Shown: positions 52,814-61,018 of the stretch, one piece after another
Position numbering within the stretch: the first letter of the stretch is position 1
Layout of the letters: each line of letters starts with the position of its first letter
DNA from: Bradyrhizobium sp. AUGA SZCCT0176
GTDB lineage: Bacteria; Pseudomonadota; Alphaproteobacteria; Rhizobiales; Xanthobacteraceae
Assembly (NCBI RefSeq): GCF_018130145.1
Contig: NZ_JAFCMB010000006.1
Location: forward strand, 62,001-126,000
DNA: 64,000 nucleotides
Reading direction: 5' to 3'
Notes under the pieces: model-generated
The model's database searches: none
Seen by the model: the letters and a program-made list of their open reading frames with translations, nothing else
What the model was told of the DNA's origin: nothing
Made by a program: the position numbers and the translations under genes

Positions 52814-55069
52814 TCACACGAAATCGATGAACTTGTTGAACGGCATTTCGCGGATCCGCTTTCCGGTCGCAGCGAAGATCGCGTTGGCGAGCGCGGGTGC
52901 GGCAGGAGGAACCGGCGGCTCGCCGACGCCTCTCACCTTGGGATCGTTCTCAAGCCCGCGAACCTCGATTACCGGACATTGATAGATCCGCATCGCTTCG
53001 TGGTGGTTGTAGTTGGTCTGTTGCGCCGCGCCCTTTGCGTAAGTCAGTTCGCAGTTGATGGCGTGGCCGAGGCCCCAGATGACCCCGCCCTGCACCTGGT
53101 TTTCGAAGTTGACGGGATCGACGACCTTGCCGACATCGACGGCGACCCAAACCTTGTCGATCCTGATGCCTCTGTCCGTTGCGGTCACTTCGACGACTTC
53201 AGCCGTCGGCGTCCCGAAGGACTCGACGAACGCCACGCCACGCCCCCGGCCGTTGCCAAGCGGTCCCTTCCAGTCCGACATCTGCGCGAGCGTCTCCAGC
53301 AGCTTCCGGTAGGTCGGGACCCCGCACATCTCGATGCGGCCCTTCATGGGATCAACGCCTGCCGCATGCAGCAGTTCGTCGATGAAGCTTTCGGTGAAGA
53401 AACCGGCGGTCGATGCGCCGACTGAGCGCCACGTGGTGCATGGCGACAGTCCCTGCGCTTCATAGCTCGTGGCCCGGAAATTCGGGATGTCGTAGTAGAC
53501 ATTCCACAGGCCGGCGGCCAATTGGGCATCGGGATCCTTCGAGGGAGCGCCCATGCGTTCGAGCAGCCCCTTCAGGGGTGCGGTCGATGCCAATTTCAGG
53601 TCGGCCGCGACGATCTTCCGGTTCTTGATGCTGCCCTTGTACCTGGCGAGCGAAATCTGTCGCGGAATATCCTGGAGAAAATCCTCCTCGCGCGAAAACA
53701 CGAGCTTGATCGGCGTGCCGCGCATCTGGTTTGCGATCTCAGCCAGCACACGGACGTTCTCGAACTCGAGACGGTGCCCGAAACTTCCACCGGCCCATTG
53801 ATTGTGAAAGGTCACCTGCTCCGGCTTGAGGCCAATCGCTGTCGCCGCGGTGGACTGCACGGCCTGCGGGCTCTGGTGGCTAACCCAAATCTCCATCCCC
53901 TTGTCCGAAACAATGGCGATCCCGTTGAGCGGCTCCAGAGGCTGATGCGCCAGATAGGGTGCGCGGTACTCCGCCTCGACCAGCGTGCCATCCTTCAATC
54001 CGGCGTCGATATCACCGATTTTCCGCCACTCCTTGCCGAGGAATTCCGGCTTGAACGACGCTTCCAGAACCTTCCAATGGTCGGCCTGCTCGGCGGGATA
54101 CGTCGAGGGCGCCCATTCGCAATCGATCGCTTCGACGGCCTTCATCGCGTACCAGCTGTTGGTCGCGATGACAGCGACGCCGTTCTTGATTTCGAGGATC
54201 TTCTTGACCCCCGGCATCGACTGCGCCTTGCTTGCATTGTACGACTTCAGAGGCTGACCCTTGTTGGGGTTCAGCTTGACGGACGCGAACAGCATGCCGT
54301 CCATTTTCAGATCGATACCGAACTTCAACTCGCCCATGACCTTCGGTCGAACATCAAGCCGCATCATCGGCTTGCCCACCATTCGCCATGTCGACGGATC
54401 GCGCGGCTTTGCATCCAGCACCGGCGGAATCTTCGCGGCTTCTGCCGCGAGTTCGACGTAGGCAATCTTGCTTCCGTTAGGCAGGATCACATGGCCGGAT
54501 TGGGTGCGGATGTCAGCTATGGGAACGCCCGAACGCTTGGCCGCCGCAGCCTTCAGCGTCTCGCGCGCGACCGCGCCGGCGACGCGCAACTTTTCGTAAG
54601 TGTCCGGGATCGTGCTCGACCCGCCCGTCATCTGCAGGCCGGACTTCCTGAGATATTCGAGCGTGGCGGCGCGTGCTTCCTCAGCAGCCGGGCTTTGGTC
54701 CGCCGCCAGGAACGGCGCAAGCTCATCTGCGAAGCCGGAGTTGAAGTAGGCGGGACTGGGCCCCGCGAACCTTATTTCGAACTGACCGGGATCGAGGTCC
54801 ATCTCTTCGGCGATCATGATCGGCTGCACGGAACCGACGCCCTGACCGATGTCGGCATGCTGTGCGATGAGCGTTATCTTCTCCGGGCTTATCTCGACCC
54901 ACGGGTTGAAGGTCACGGAGTTGGGCCCGAGGCCGGCGGCCAACGGATTGCTGTGGGCGGTCGCAACGGCCTTTTCGGCATGACTGTAGGAGCCGAAAGC
55001 GATGCCGCCGGCTACAGCGGCGGAGCCCACGATGAAAGCGCGACGAGAGAGGTTCTGCATGACGCCCAT
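52814..55069 (-). CDS. Aldehyde/isoquinoline oxidoreductase-type molybdopterin subunit
   Basis: 751 residues. N-terminal twin-arginine signal (LSRRAFIVGSAAVAGGIAFG). Family motifs include FNPWVEISPEKITLIAQHAD, WAGGSFGHRLEFEN, LSPCTTWRSVGAS and GVGEPPVPPAAPALANAI with the likely catalytic Glu near 717. This is the IorB-like layout (duplicated Mo-binding domains, Tat-exported). It hydroxylates an N-heterocycle or aldehyde next to nitrogen using water; the substrate is unknown. Two close ATGs at 55069 and 55060; the former is adjacent to the upstream stop. Confidence 0.92.
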   Translation of the reverse strand: MGVMQNLSRRAFIVGSAAVAGGIAFGSYSHAEKAVATAHSNPLAAGLGPNSVTFNPWVEISPEKITLIAQHADIGQGVGSVQPIMIAEEMDLDPGQFEIRFAGPSPAYFNSGFADELAPFLAADQSPAAEEARAATLEYLRKSGLQMTGGSSTIPDTYEKLRVAGAVARETLKAAAAKRSGVPIADIRTQSGHVILPNGSKIAYVELAAEAAKIPPVLDAKPRDPSTWRMVGKPMMRLDVRPKVMGELKFGIDLKMDGMLFASVKLNPNKGQPLKSYNASKAQSMPGVKKILEIKNGVAVIATNSWYAMKAVEAIDCEWAPSTYPAEQADHWKVLEASFKPEFLGKEWRKIGDIDAGLKDGTLVEAEYRAPYLAHQPLEPLNGIAIVSDKGMEIWVSHQSPQAVQSTAATAIGLKPEQVTFHNQWAGGSFGHRLEFENVRVLAEIANQMRGTPIKLVFSREEDFLQDIPRQISLARYKGSIKNRKIVAADLKLASTAPLKGLLERMGAPSKDPDAQLAAGLWNVYYDIPNFRATSYEAQGLSPCTTWRSVGASTAGFFTESFIDELLHAAGVDPMKGRIEMCGVPTYRKLLETLAQMSDWKGPLGNGRGRGVAFVESFGTPTAEVVEVTATDRGIRIDKVWVAVDVGKVVDPVNFENQVQGGVIWGLGHAINCELTYAKGAAQQTNYNHHEAMRIYQCPVIEVRGLENDPKVRGVGEPPVPPAAPALANAIFAATGKRIREMPFNKFIDFV

Positions 55070-55070
55070 G

Positions 55071-55532
55071 TTACTTCGCCCCCATCTTTGCGGCAGCCGC
55101 ATGGATCGCGGCGCGAATGCGCGGATAGGTGCCGCACCGGCATAGATTGCCGGACATCACCACATCGATGTCCTCGTCCGTTGGCTTGGGGATCAGTTCA
55201 AGTAGCGAAATGGCCTGCATGATCTGGCCGGTCTGGCAATAGCCGCACTGCGGGACCTGATGTTCGATCCAGGCCTGCAGAACCGGGTGTGCGTCTCTAT
55301 TGGCCAACCCTTCGATCGTGGTGACCGACTTGCCGGCGACGTCGCCGATGCGCGACTGACAGGAACGGACGGCCGCTCCGTTTATCTGGACGGTACAGGC
55401 GCCACATTGCGCTACGCCGCATCCGTATTTGGGACTTGTGACACCGAGTTCGTCGCGCAACACCCAAAGCAACGGCATCTCCGGAACGACGTCAACCTGG
55501 TGCTTGGTCCCATTGACCGTGAGCTCGATCAT
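55071..55532 (-). CDS. 2Fe-2S subunit of the molybdenum hydroxylase
   Basis: 153 residues, no signal peptide; it would be exported with its Tat partner. Two clusters: plant-type Cys38, 43, 46, 58 (GCGVAQCGACTV) and the helical-domain Cys96, 99, 131, 133 (QCGYCQTGQ, NLCRCGTY). First gene of a three-gene operon (2Fe-2S, Mo subunit, cytochrome). Confidence 0.95.
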   Translation of the reverse strand: MIELTVNGTKHQVDVVPEMPLLWVLRDELGVTSPKYGCGVAQCGACTVQINGAAVRSCQSRIGDVAGKSVTTIEGLANRDAHPVLQAWIEHQVPQCGYCQTGQIMQAISLLELIPKPTDEDIDVVMSGNLCRCGTYPRIRAAIHAAAAKMGAK

Positions 55533-55764
55533 GTCGATATGTCCCTTTGTGGATCTTGTTGTCCTCACTTCCGGGCAGCTTCACGCTGGATAACGTAACT
55601 TAGGTTTCCTTGGCTGCCAAGTGTTGCGCGGACGTGACGATAGCGCGCACGTGCTGGCTTGTGTGGCGTCGTGTCGGCTTCTTGCACACGAAGCGGACAT
55701 GCAACGGCGAGCGATTTTGCCTTTTTGCTAGGCAGTTCGAACATCGTCGTAGCAATCCAGCAGG

Positions 55765-57168
55765 TCAGCCTATTCGGTTGAGGGTGCCTCGGATGCTCGT
55801 GAACATCTCGCCGATATTCTTCCGCATCGAATCGAGCTTCTGAAAATCTTCGAAGATCTTGGAAATTCTCACGTCGAGCTCGGTCTTGTTGGTGGCGATC
55901 GCGTCCACGCGCGAGGCCAGCCCTTCATCGCCCTTCAGTTCGATCTCGCCAAGCGTCTTGCTCAGGATCGCGTGACCGATATTCACTTCAGCGATCAACG
56001 CCTCGATCCCGTAGACCGGTCCCTGCAGCGGCGCCAGTCCGGCCTGCGACGTCGCCAGTTCCTCCTTGAACTGACCCAGCGTCGCCGAAAAATCCTGCAA
56101 GCTCCGGAGACGCAATCGGCAGTCGACGATGAATTCGTTCAGCGCGTTCTGGCGGTCGAGCAGGCTGGCGCCGCTGGAATCCGTCTCAATCGCCGCAAGT
56201 GAGCGCTCCAGATGCGTCCGACGTTCCCTGAGCTCTTCCAGGTCAAGGCGAATAGCGTCCAGAATATGGAGGCAATCATCAACGTGCGCGACCCGCTGCT
56301 CGATCTCGACCTTGTTCTTCGAGAGGCTCTCGACCCGCAGGCTGAGCTTTTCATCCCCGCTGGATTCGAGTTCATCCAGCATCCTGGTCAACTGGTCGCC
56401 GGATGAGCGCAGCTCGGTAATGAGGGCGTTGATCCCCGTTTCCGGCGTGCGCACGGGTACAAGCTCTGCGTGGGTCTTGGCCAGTTCTTCCTTGAAGCGG
56501 TTGAGCGTCGCCAGTGACTGCTGCAGCACACCGTGACGGTCGTGAATCGCTGATACGCTTTGGTCCAGTTCGTTGACGCGATCGCCGAGGTTTTTCTTGT
56601 TGTCGTCGGTCTCCAGCTCAGTGAGCCACCGCTCGAGCTGACGCAGCCGGTCCTTCAATTCGCTGAATACCGGCTCGGCGACACGTCGCTTCTCCGACAC
56701 GACGCCGACCGTCTCTCGAAGCGCCTGCTGGCGACGCCGGATCTCTTCAAGCCGCTCATGGAGATCGACGGAGTCGTACCGGCTCTGCTGTACGGCGATC
56801 CGTTTTTCGGTGTCCGCGAGCGTCGCCTGAAGCGACACGATGGCTTCTTCGGGGTCGCTCTTGGCGAGATGCTGGACCGACGATTCGAAACCAGCTTGCG
56901 CATCATGCGCGGCCACAACCCCTTGTCGCAGGCCCCTGAGGCGGTCCCGCAGTAATTTATTCTGGCGCGCCAGGCCGTAAGTCTGCCAGACGGATGAGCC
57001 GATCAGCGATAGGGTGGTCAACATGATGGCGCCGAGCGCGAACCGCTGGGGACCTGGCAACGCCGAAAGCTGAACCGATATTTGGGCTGGATCGAGTCCC
57101 AATGTCGCGCCTGCAAAAAACGCGCAAGCGCTGAACAGCACTATCCAGGCGATGATCGGAAACCACAT
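55765..57168 (-). CDS. Membrane-anchored coiled-coil protein with internal duplication
   Basis: 467 residues. Two N-terminal membrane segments (IIAWIVLFSACAFFAGATLG; GAIMLTTLSLIGSSVWQTYG) precede about 390 residues of coiled coil. Two units of about 130 residues are alike: LNRFKEELAKTHAELVPVRT...GINALITEL...DEKLSLRVESLSKNKVEI near 220-310 and LGQFKEELATSQAGLAPLQG...GIEALIAEV...DEGLASRVDAIATNKTEL near 365-445. Repeated KNK-type turns suggest an extended rod in the periplasm or cytoplasm. No family recognised. Confidence 0.72.
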   Translation of the reverse strand: MWFPIIAWIVLFSACAFFAGATLGLDPAQISVQLSALPGPQRFALGAIMLTTLSLIGSSVWQTYGLARQNKLLRDRLRGLRQGVVAAHDAQAGFESSVQHLAKSDPEEAIVSLQATLADTEKRIAVQQSRYDSVDLHERLEEIRRRQQALRETVGVVSEKRRVAEPVFSELKDRLRQLERWLTELETDDNKKNLGDRVNELDQSVSAIHDRHGVLQQSLATLNRFKEELAKTHAELVPVRTPETGINALITELRSSGDQLTRMLDELESSGDEKLSLRVESLSKNKVEIEQRVAHVDDCLHILDAIRLDLEELRERRTHLERSLAAIETDSSGASLLDRQNALNEFIVDCRLRLRSLQDFSATLGQFKEELATSQAGLAPLQGPVYGIEALIAEVNIGHAILSKTLGEIELKGDEGLASRVDAIATNKTELDVRISKIFEDFQKLDSMRKNIGEMFTSIRGTLNRIG

Positions 57169-57415
57169 ACGGTGATCTAATCAGACTGTGTCGTAATCGA
57201 TTGAAGGGGTGTTTTTTGAGGGCAAACCGGGTTGGATGCCCGTTTCCGCAAATCCACGTCCCCCTTTTGGTCGGGAACCATAACGGCTTTTGAGGGCCTG
57301 CGGTAGTCTTACAGCGCCGGTACACGCGACTTGGCGCCGCAACCCTGGCGCGTCCATGGAGAGAAGGCCGGTGGGGGCGCGTGTCAGAACGGAGCCAGGC
57401 GCCCGACGTCTTCCG

Positions 57416-58033
57416 CTAACGCTTCGCCATGCTCACGGCGCGGCCGGTCTCGCCGATCACCTTCACTTCGTCCTTGCCGCAGGTGAAGCTGCGCGCGATC
57501 TCGTCTGCGGCCTTGCGGGCGAGCTCGTTGGGATTTGGGTTGGCCTGGGCGTCGATATAGGCGACGTGGCAGACGGCGCCGGGCGGCAGCCTGGTCACCG
57601 CCAGCATCGGCTTGGCGGTGGGGCGGCCTTCCTTGTCCGGATCGCGGTTGTCGGCGATGTGCCAGCGTTGGATGATCGCGAACGGCTTGCCGTCCATCGC
57701 CCGCCATTCGACGGTGGTGGTGGTCGAGTTGAACGGGCCGAACCAGCTTTGCGCAGCCGGCTCCTTGGCCGCCGCGGCGCGGTTGCGGCCGACCGAGACG
57801 GTTTCGCGTAAGTCGCCTTCGCTGACCAGCACCATGAGGCCGGCCATGCCGGGGCAGACCCGCGTCGTGCTGCCGTCGAGCTCGCTGGGCTTGCCGATCA
57901 TACGGCAATCCTTCGGCGCCGTGGACGTATAAAGGCTGCTGAATGTCTGGGCATTGGCCGGTGAAAACAGGCCAAGCACGGCGCATGCGGCACCGGCCAA
58001 CGCCATCAAATGCAAATTGCGGAGGCGTTTCAT
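57416..58033 (-). CDS. Exported hypothetical protein
   Basis: 205 residues. Signal peptide (HLMALAGAACAVLGLFSPAN, cleavage near ANA). Four cysteines (KDCRMIG, TRVCPGM, GAVCHVAY, FTCGKDE) in a beta-rich domain with GPFNSTTTTVEWRAMDGKPF. It has features loosely like invasion-associated locus B proteins (exported, paired Cys), but I would not assign it. A tandem C-rich repeat precedes the start. Confidence 0.65.
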   Translation of the reverse strand: MKRLRNLHLMALAGAACAVLGLFSPANAQTFSSLYTSTAPKDCRMIGKPSELDGSTTRVCPGMAGLMVLVSEGDLRETVSVGRNRAAAAKEPAAQSWFGPFNSTTTTVEWRAMDGKPFAIIQRWHIADNRDPDKEGRPTAKPMLAVTRLPPGAVCHVAYIDAQANPNPNELARKAADEIARSFTCGKDEVKVIGETGRAVSMAKR

Positions 58034-58040
58034 CCCTTGG

Positions 58041-58080
58041 CGTTCCCTGACGTCCCCTGAGGTCCCCTGGCCGTCCCCGG
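58041..58080. repeat. Four tandem 10-base units in a 5' leader
   Basis: Four consecutive 10-base blocks follow the consensus CGTCCCCTGA with small changes. On the minus strand they read as repeated AGGGGAC, directly before the start of the exported gene at 58033. Confidence 0.7.
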
Positions 58081-58228
58081 CTTTTAGGGAACCATGACAT
58101 TGTGACGTGTGCAATCTGGGGAAGGTTCAAGGAAGCCAACCGAAATACCTGACATCGGCGCGGAATCGTCCTAGAAGGGCTGCTTCGCCATTCCTTTCAC
58201 TCACGAGCGTGTCAGTAATTCAATCGTC

Positions 58229-58978
58229 ATGGCTACCTTATCTCCGAACAAACCCTATCGCGTCGGCCGCTCCCGCACCGGGCTTGGCCTCTTCGCCACC
58301 AAACCGATCAAGAAGGGCGCCAAGATCGTCCGCTATTTTGGGCCGCTATTGGATTCGAAGAAGAAAAAAGACGACGCGATCGAGAACAAATATCTGTTCG
58401 AGCTGACCAACCGCTGGACCATCGACGGTTCGGTGCGCGCCAACGTCGCCCGCTATATCAACCATGCCTGCAAGCCGAACGCGGAATCCGACGTCAAGCC
58501 GCGCAAGCGCAAGGTCATCATCCGCGCCATCAAGAACATCGAGCCCGGCGACGAGATCAACTACGATTACGGCACCGACTATTTCAAAGCCTATCTGAAG
58601 CCGATCGGCTGCAAATGCGTGGCCTGCGAAAAGAAGCGCAAGAAGAAGCGCGCCGAGGCGAGGGCGGAGAAGCTTCGCCTCAAGGCCAAGGCTGAGCGGA
58701 AGGCGCTGAAGGAAGCCGAGAAGCAAAAGGCGAAGGCCGCCAGGGCGCGCAAGGCCAAAGCAAAGGCCAGCGAGAAAGACAAGCAGAAGCTGGTTGCCAA
58801 GAATGGCACCAAGGCGAATGGAGCCAAGACGAACGGCGCCAGGCTCAACGGCAAATCCTTGAACGGCAAGGCCTTGAACGGCAAGTCGCTGAACGGACAC
58901 GCCCGCAAGACCCCGACTGCACGGTCCGGTATTCTGGCAAAGCCGCAGCAAGCCAGGGAAAGCCGGGCGACGGCGTAA
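58229..58978 (+). CDS. SET-domain protein with lysine-rich H1-like tail
   Basis: 249 residues. Residues 8-125 form a SET methyltransferase domain: GRSRTGLGLFATKPIKKGAK, RYINHACKPNAESDV (SAM-binding NH) and GDEINYDYGTDYFK (catalytic Tyr region), with a post-SET-like cysteine cluster CKCVAC (128-133). Residues 135-200 are Lys/Ala-rich coiled coil like histone H1; the end has four NGK-S/A-LNG units. It may methylate lysine on a protein, perhaps a nucleoid protein; substrate unknown. A palindromic repeat follows the stop. Confidence 0.85.
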   Translation: MATLSPNKPYRVGRSRTGLGLFATKPIKKGAKIVRYFGPLLDSKKKKDDAIENKYLFELTNRWTIDGSVRANVARYINHACKPNAESDVKPRKRKVIIRAIKNIEPGDEINYDYGTDYFKAYLKPIGCKCVACEKKRKKKRAEARAEKLRLKAKAERKALKEAEKQKAKAARARKAKAKASEKDKQKLVAKNGTKANGAKTNGARLNGKSLNGKALNGKSLNGHARKTPTARSGILAKPQQARESRATA

Positions 58979-58985
58979 ATCCGTC

Positions 58986-59083
58986 CGTCATTCCGGGATG
59001 GTCCGAAGGACCAGACTTCAGATGTGCAATTGCACATCGGGGAATCTCGAGATTCCGGGTTCGCTTCGCGCCCCGGAATGACG
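58986..59083. repeat. Palindromic intergenic element, CGTCATTCC subtype
   Basis: Outer CGTCATTCCGGG/CCCCGGAATGACG, with GGTCCGAAGGACC, GATGTGCAATTGCACATC and GAATCTCGAGATTC hairpins. It separates the convergent SET gene and the DUF6522 gene. Confidence 0.85.
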
Positions 59084-59087
59084 ATTA

Positions 59088-59375
59088 CTAGCCCGGCTTC
59101 CGCGCCGACTGCGGCAACGACGAAACCCCGAAATCTACCGCCGAGCGCTGAACGATCGCGCCCGACGCGTCGACCACGACGCGAAAACGCCGGTGCTCGG
59201 AGAAGAACGTCAGCCGATGCCGGCCCTGATCCGCATCGACGCCACGCTCGGAAACGCTGGTAATGGTGCCCGCGCGCATGCCTTCCTTGAGCCGCGGCAG
59301 CGCGATGCCGAGGCCTTCGGCGACGATCGACGCGTCGATCTCGACTTCGCCATCGGAAAACTCGATCGCCTTCAT
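59088..59375 (-). CDS. DUF6522-like small protein
   Basis: 95 residues: MKAIEFSDGEVEIDASIVAE, then LKEGMRAGTITSVSERGVDA and RLTFFSEHRRFRVVVDASG. This fits the DUF6522 pattern of short proteins that accompany denitrification or nitric-oxide genes. It overlaps the Rrf2 gene by four bases (ATGA), so the two are co-translated. Confidence 0.75.
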   Translation of the reverse strand: MKAIEFSDGEVEIDASIVAEGLGIALPRLKEGMRAGTITSVSERGVDADQGRHRLTFFSEHRRFRVVVDASGAIVQRSAVDFGVSSLPQSARKPG

Positions 59376-59806
59376 GCGGCACCTCGCGCCGGGCTCGCTT
59401 TGGATCGCGCGGGATAGGCGCATTCCGCCAGCGTCGTGCCGTCGAGTTCGCGCATAAAGGCTTCGCGCGCCGCGGCGAGCTTCCCCTTCAGGCGGCAGCG
59501 CGGCAGCAGGGAGCAACAACCGCCATCCTCGCGAAAACACTCGACCAGCGCTTCACCTTCCAGCGCGCGCACGACTTCGCCGAGCGTAATCGATTGCGGC
59601 GGCCGCGCGAGGGTGAACCCGCCGCCGACGCCGCGTTGGGTCGAAATGAAGCCGCCATCGGCGAGATCCCGCACCACCTTGGCCAAATGATTGCGCGAGA
59701 TGCCGAACTCGGCCGCGATCTCGCTGGTGGCGAACGAGCGCGCCGGCTCGCCCGCCAGCCGCATCAGGGCGCGCAGGGCAAAATCGGTGAACGATGTCAG
59801 GCGCAT
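59372..59806 (-). CDS. nsrR: Rrf2 family NO-sensing regulator, NsrR-like
   Basis: 144 residues: winged HTH (SEIAAEFGISRNHLAKVVRD) and the wing VGGGFTLARP. Cluster ligands fit NsrR: Cys90, Cys97 or 98, Cys104 (VECFREDGGCCSLLPRC), with Asp8 in SFTDFALRAL matching the fourth ligand known from Streptomyces NsrR. NO destroys the cluster and releases DNA. It is divergent from a truncated-globin gene across a perfect NsrR-type palindrome. Confidence 0.9.
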   Translation of the reverse strand: MRLTSFTDFALRALMRLAGEPARSFATSEIAAEFGISRNHLAKVVRDLADGGFISTQRGVGGGFTLARPPQSITLGEVVRALEGEALVECFREDGGCCSLLPRCRLKGKLAAAREAFMRELDGTTLAECAYPARSKASPARGAA

Positions 59807-59852
59807 GGGAGGCCCTCAAAAATGTGACTTGGCAGATCATCTATAGCAATCT

Positions 59853-59877
59853 AAATAGGTATTTAAAATACCTATTT
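59853..59877. promoter_or_regulatory. NsrR-type operator, perfect 12-1-12 palindrome
   Basis: Arms AAATAGGTATTT (59853-59864) and AAATACCTATTT (59866-59877) around one central A. This matches the architecture and AT-rich centre of NsrR sites (TTTAAAATA core). It ends 13 bases before the globin start and overlaps or adjoins its promoter. Confidence 0.85.
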
Positions 59878-59890
59878 AAGGAGACCTGTT

Positions 59891-60352
59891 GTGACAGGGG
59901 CTGAACGGCGTCAGGCGATCACCGCCGAGATCATGGAAAGAACTGGCATCACCGAAGCCATGATCGAACGGCTGGTGCGCGGCTTCTACGCAAAGGTCCG
60001 CAGTGATCCGATGCTGGCGCCGGTGTTCGAGGCGTGCATTTTGGACTGGGAGCCGCATCTGCAGCAGATGTGCGCGTTCTGGTCGTCGGTGGCGCTGATG
60101 TCGGGCCGCTATCACGGCACGCCCATGGTCAAGCATATGCCGCTGCCGGTCGACGCCGGTCATTTCGACCGCTGGCTCGAACTGTTCGAGGCTGCGGCGA
60201 GCGAAATCTGTCCGCCGGTGGCCGCGGCCCATTTCGTCGAACGGGCGCAGCGGATCGCGGCAAGCCTCGAACTTGGAATCGCCAGTGGGCAGGGCGACAT
60301 GCTCGCGCCCGGCGAGAGATTTCGGCGCAACGAAACAGGAGCGGTTCAATGA
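59891..60352 (+). CDS. Group III truncated haemoglobin
   Basis: 153 residues. The trHb3 pattern is present: ERLVRGFYAKVRSDPMLAPV, HLQQMCAFWSSVALMSGRYH, and the proximal-His region VKHMPLPVDAGHFDRWLELF (His82 the probable haem ligand, Trp95 nearby). Such globins bind or dioxygenate NO. GTG start with AAGGAG at good spacing. It is under the NsrR-type palindrome and overlaps the next gene by four bases. Confidence 0.88.
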   Translation: MTGAERRQAITAEIMERTGITEAMIERLVRGFYAKVRSDPMLAPVFEACILDWEPHLQQMCAFWSSVALMSGRYHGTPMVKHMPLPVDAGHFDRWLELFEAAASEICPPVAAAHFVERAQRIAASLELGIASGQGDMLAPGERFRRNETGAVQ

Positions 60353-60483
60353 CCAATCAGACGCGTGCGATACCAAGCAAGGATCAGGCTGATCCCTATT
60401 CCGGCAACAGCCTCGTGCCGATGCTTGTCATCGGGCTAGTCCTGACGCTGGGAGGAATGTTCGCGGCTTTGGCGTTGAGCTAG
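60349..60483 (+). CDS. 44-residue single-span membrane protein after the globin
   Basis: MTNQTRAIPSKDQADPYSGN is followed by one helix (LVPMLVIGLVLTLGGMFAAL). AGGAG lies seven bases before an ATG that overlaps the globin stop (ATGA), so translational coupling is clear. It is too short to match a family with confidence; it may be a NO-stress membrane subunit or anchor. Confidence 0.65.
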   Translation: MTNQTRAIPSKDQADPYSGNSLVPMLVIGLVLTLGGMFAALALS

Positions 60484-60509
60484 CCGCCAACGCGTGTAGC
60501 CGGACCAGG

Positions 60510-60953
60510 CTAGCGCGCCTTTTTCTTCCAGCTGTTCAGTGCCGCCGCGGCGCGGATCAGCGTCTTGAAGGCTTCCGCATTGATTTCAACGCCCTCATGG
60601 ATGTCGATGGCGCGTCTGGTGTTGCCTTCGAGGCTGGAGTTGAACAGCTTTGACGGGTCCTTGAGCGAAGCGCCCTTGGCGAAAGTCAGCTTCACGGCGC
60701 TCTTATAGGTCTCGCCGGTGCAGATGATGCCGTCGTGCGACCAGACCGGAACGCCGCGCCACTTCAACTCCTCAACCACATCGGGCACGGCCTGTTTGAT
60801 CAGCGCGCGGACACCGGCCAGCGTCTTGCCTCGCCAGTCGCCCAGTTCCTTGATCTTGATGTCGATCAGCCGGGAAGGGGACTCGCCTTCGTTTCCTTCC
60901 TTCGATGCGCTCTTGCTGATGTTCTTGGCCGGTGTTGCTTTCTTCGCGGTCAT
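60510..60953 (-). CDS. DUF1801 domain protein 1
   Basis: 147 residues. After a basic disordered N terminus, the YdhG/DUF1801 pattern appears: LAGVRALIKQAVPDVVEELK, WRGVPVWSHDGIICTGETYK, VKLTFAKGASLKDP and EGVEINAEAFKTLIRAA. Function unknown. A second member lies 65 bases upstream. Confidence 0.85.
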   Translation of the reverse strand: MTAKKATPAKNISKSASKEGNEGESPSRLIDIKIKELGDWRGKTLAGVRALIKQAVPDVVEELKWRGVPVWSHDGIICTGETYKSAVKLTFAKGASLKDPSKLFNSSLEGNTRRAIDIHEGVEINAEAFKTLIRAAAALNSWKKKAR

Positions 60954-61018
60954 TTTCCCTCGTCTGTTACATCAGTATCGCTGGTCGCGAGCTGCTCACT
61001 TGGCATCCGCTCACCCGC

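Noticed and set aside
53522..55222. Long plus-strand open frame opposite the molybdenum subunit
   Set aside because: The minus strand has clear oxidoreductase motifs and operon order; the antisense product has no recognisable pattern.
55610..55843. 77-codon plus-strand frame in the gap before the coiled-coil gene
   Set aside because: No Shine-Dalgarno and a composition unlike coding sequence; it overlaps the end of a confident gene.
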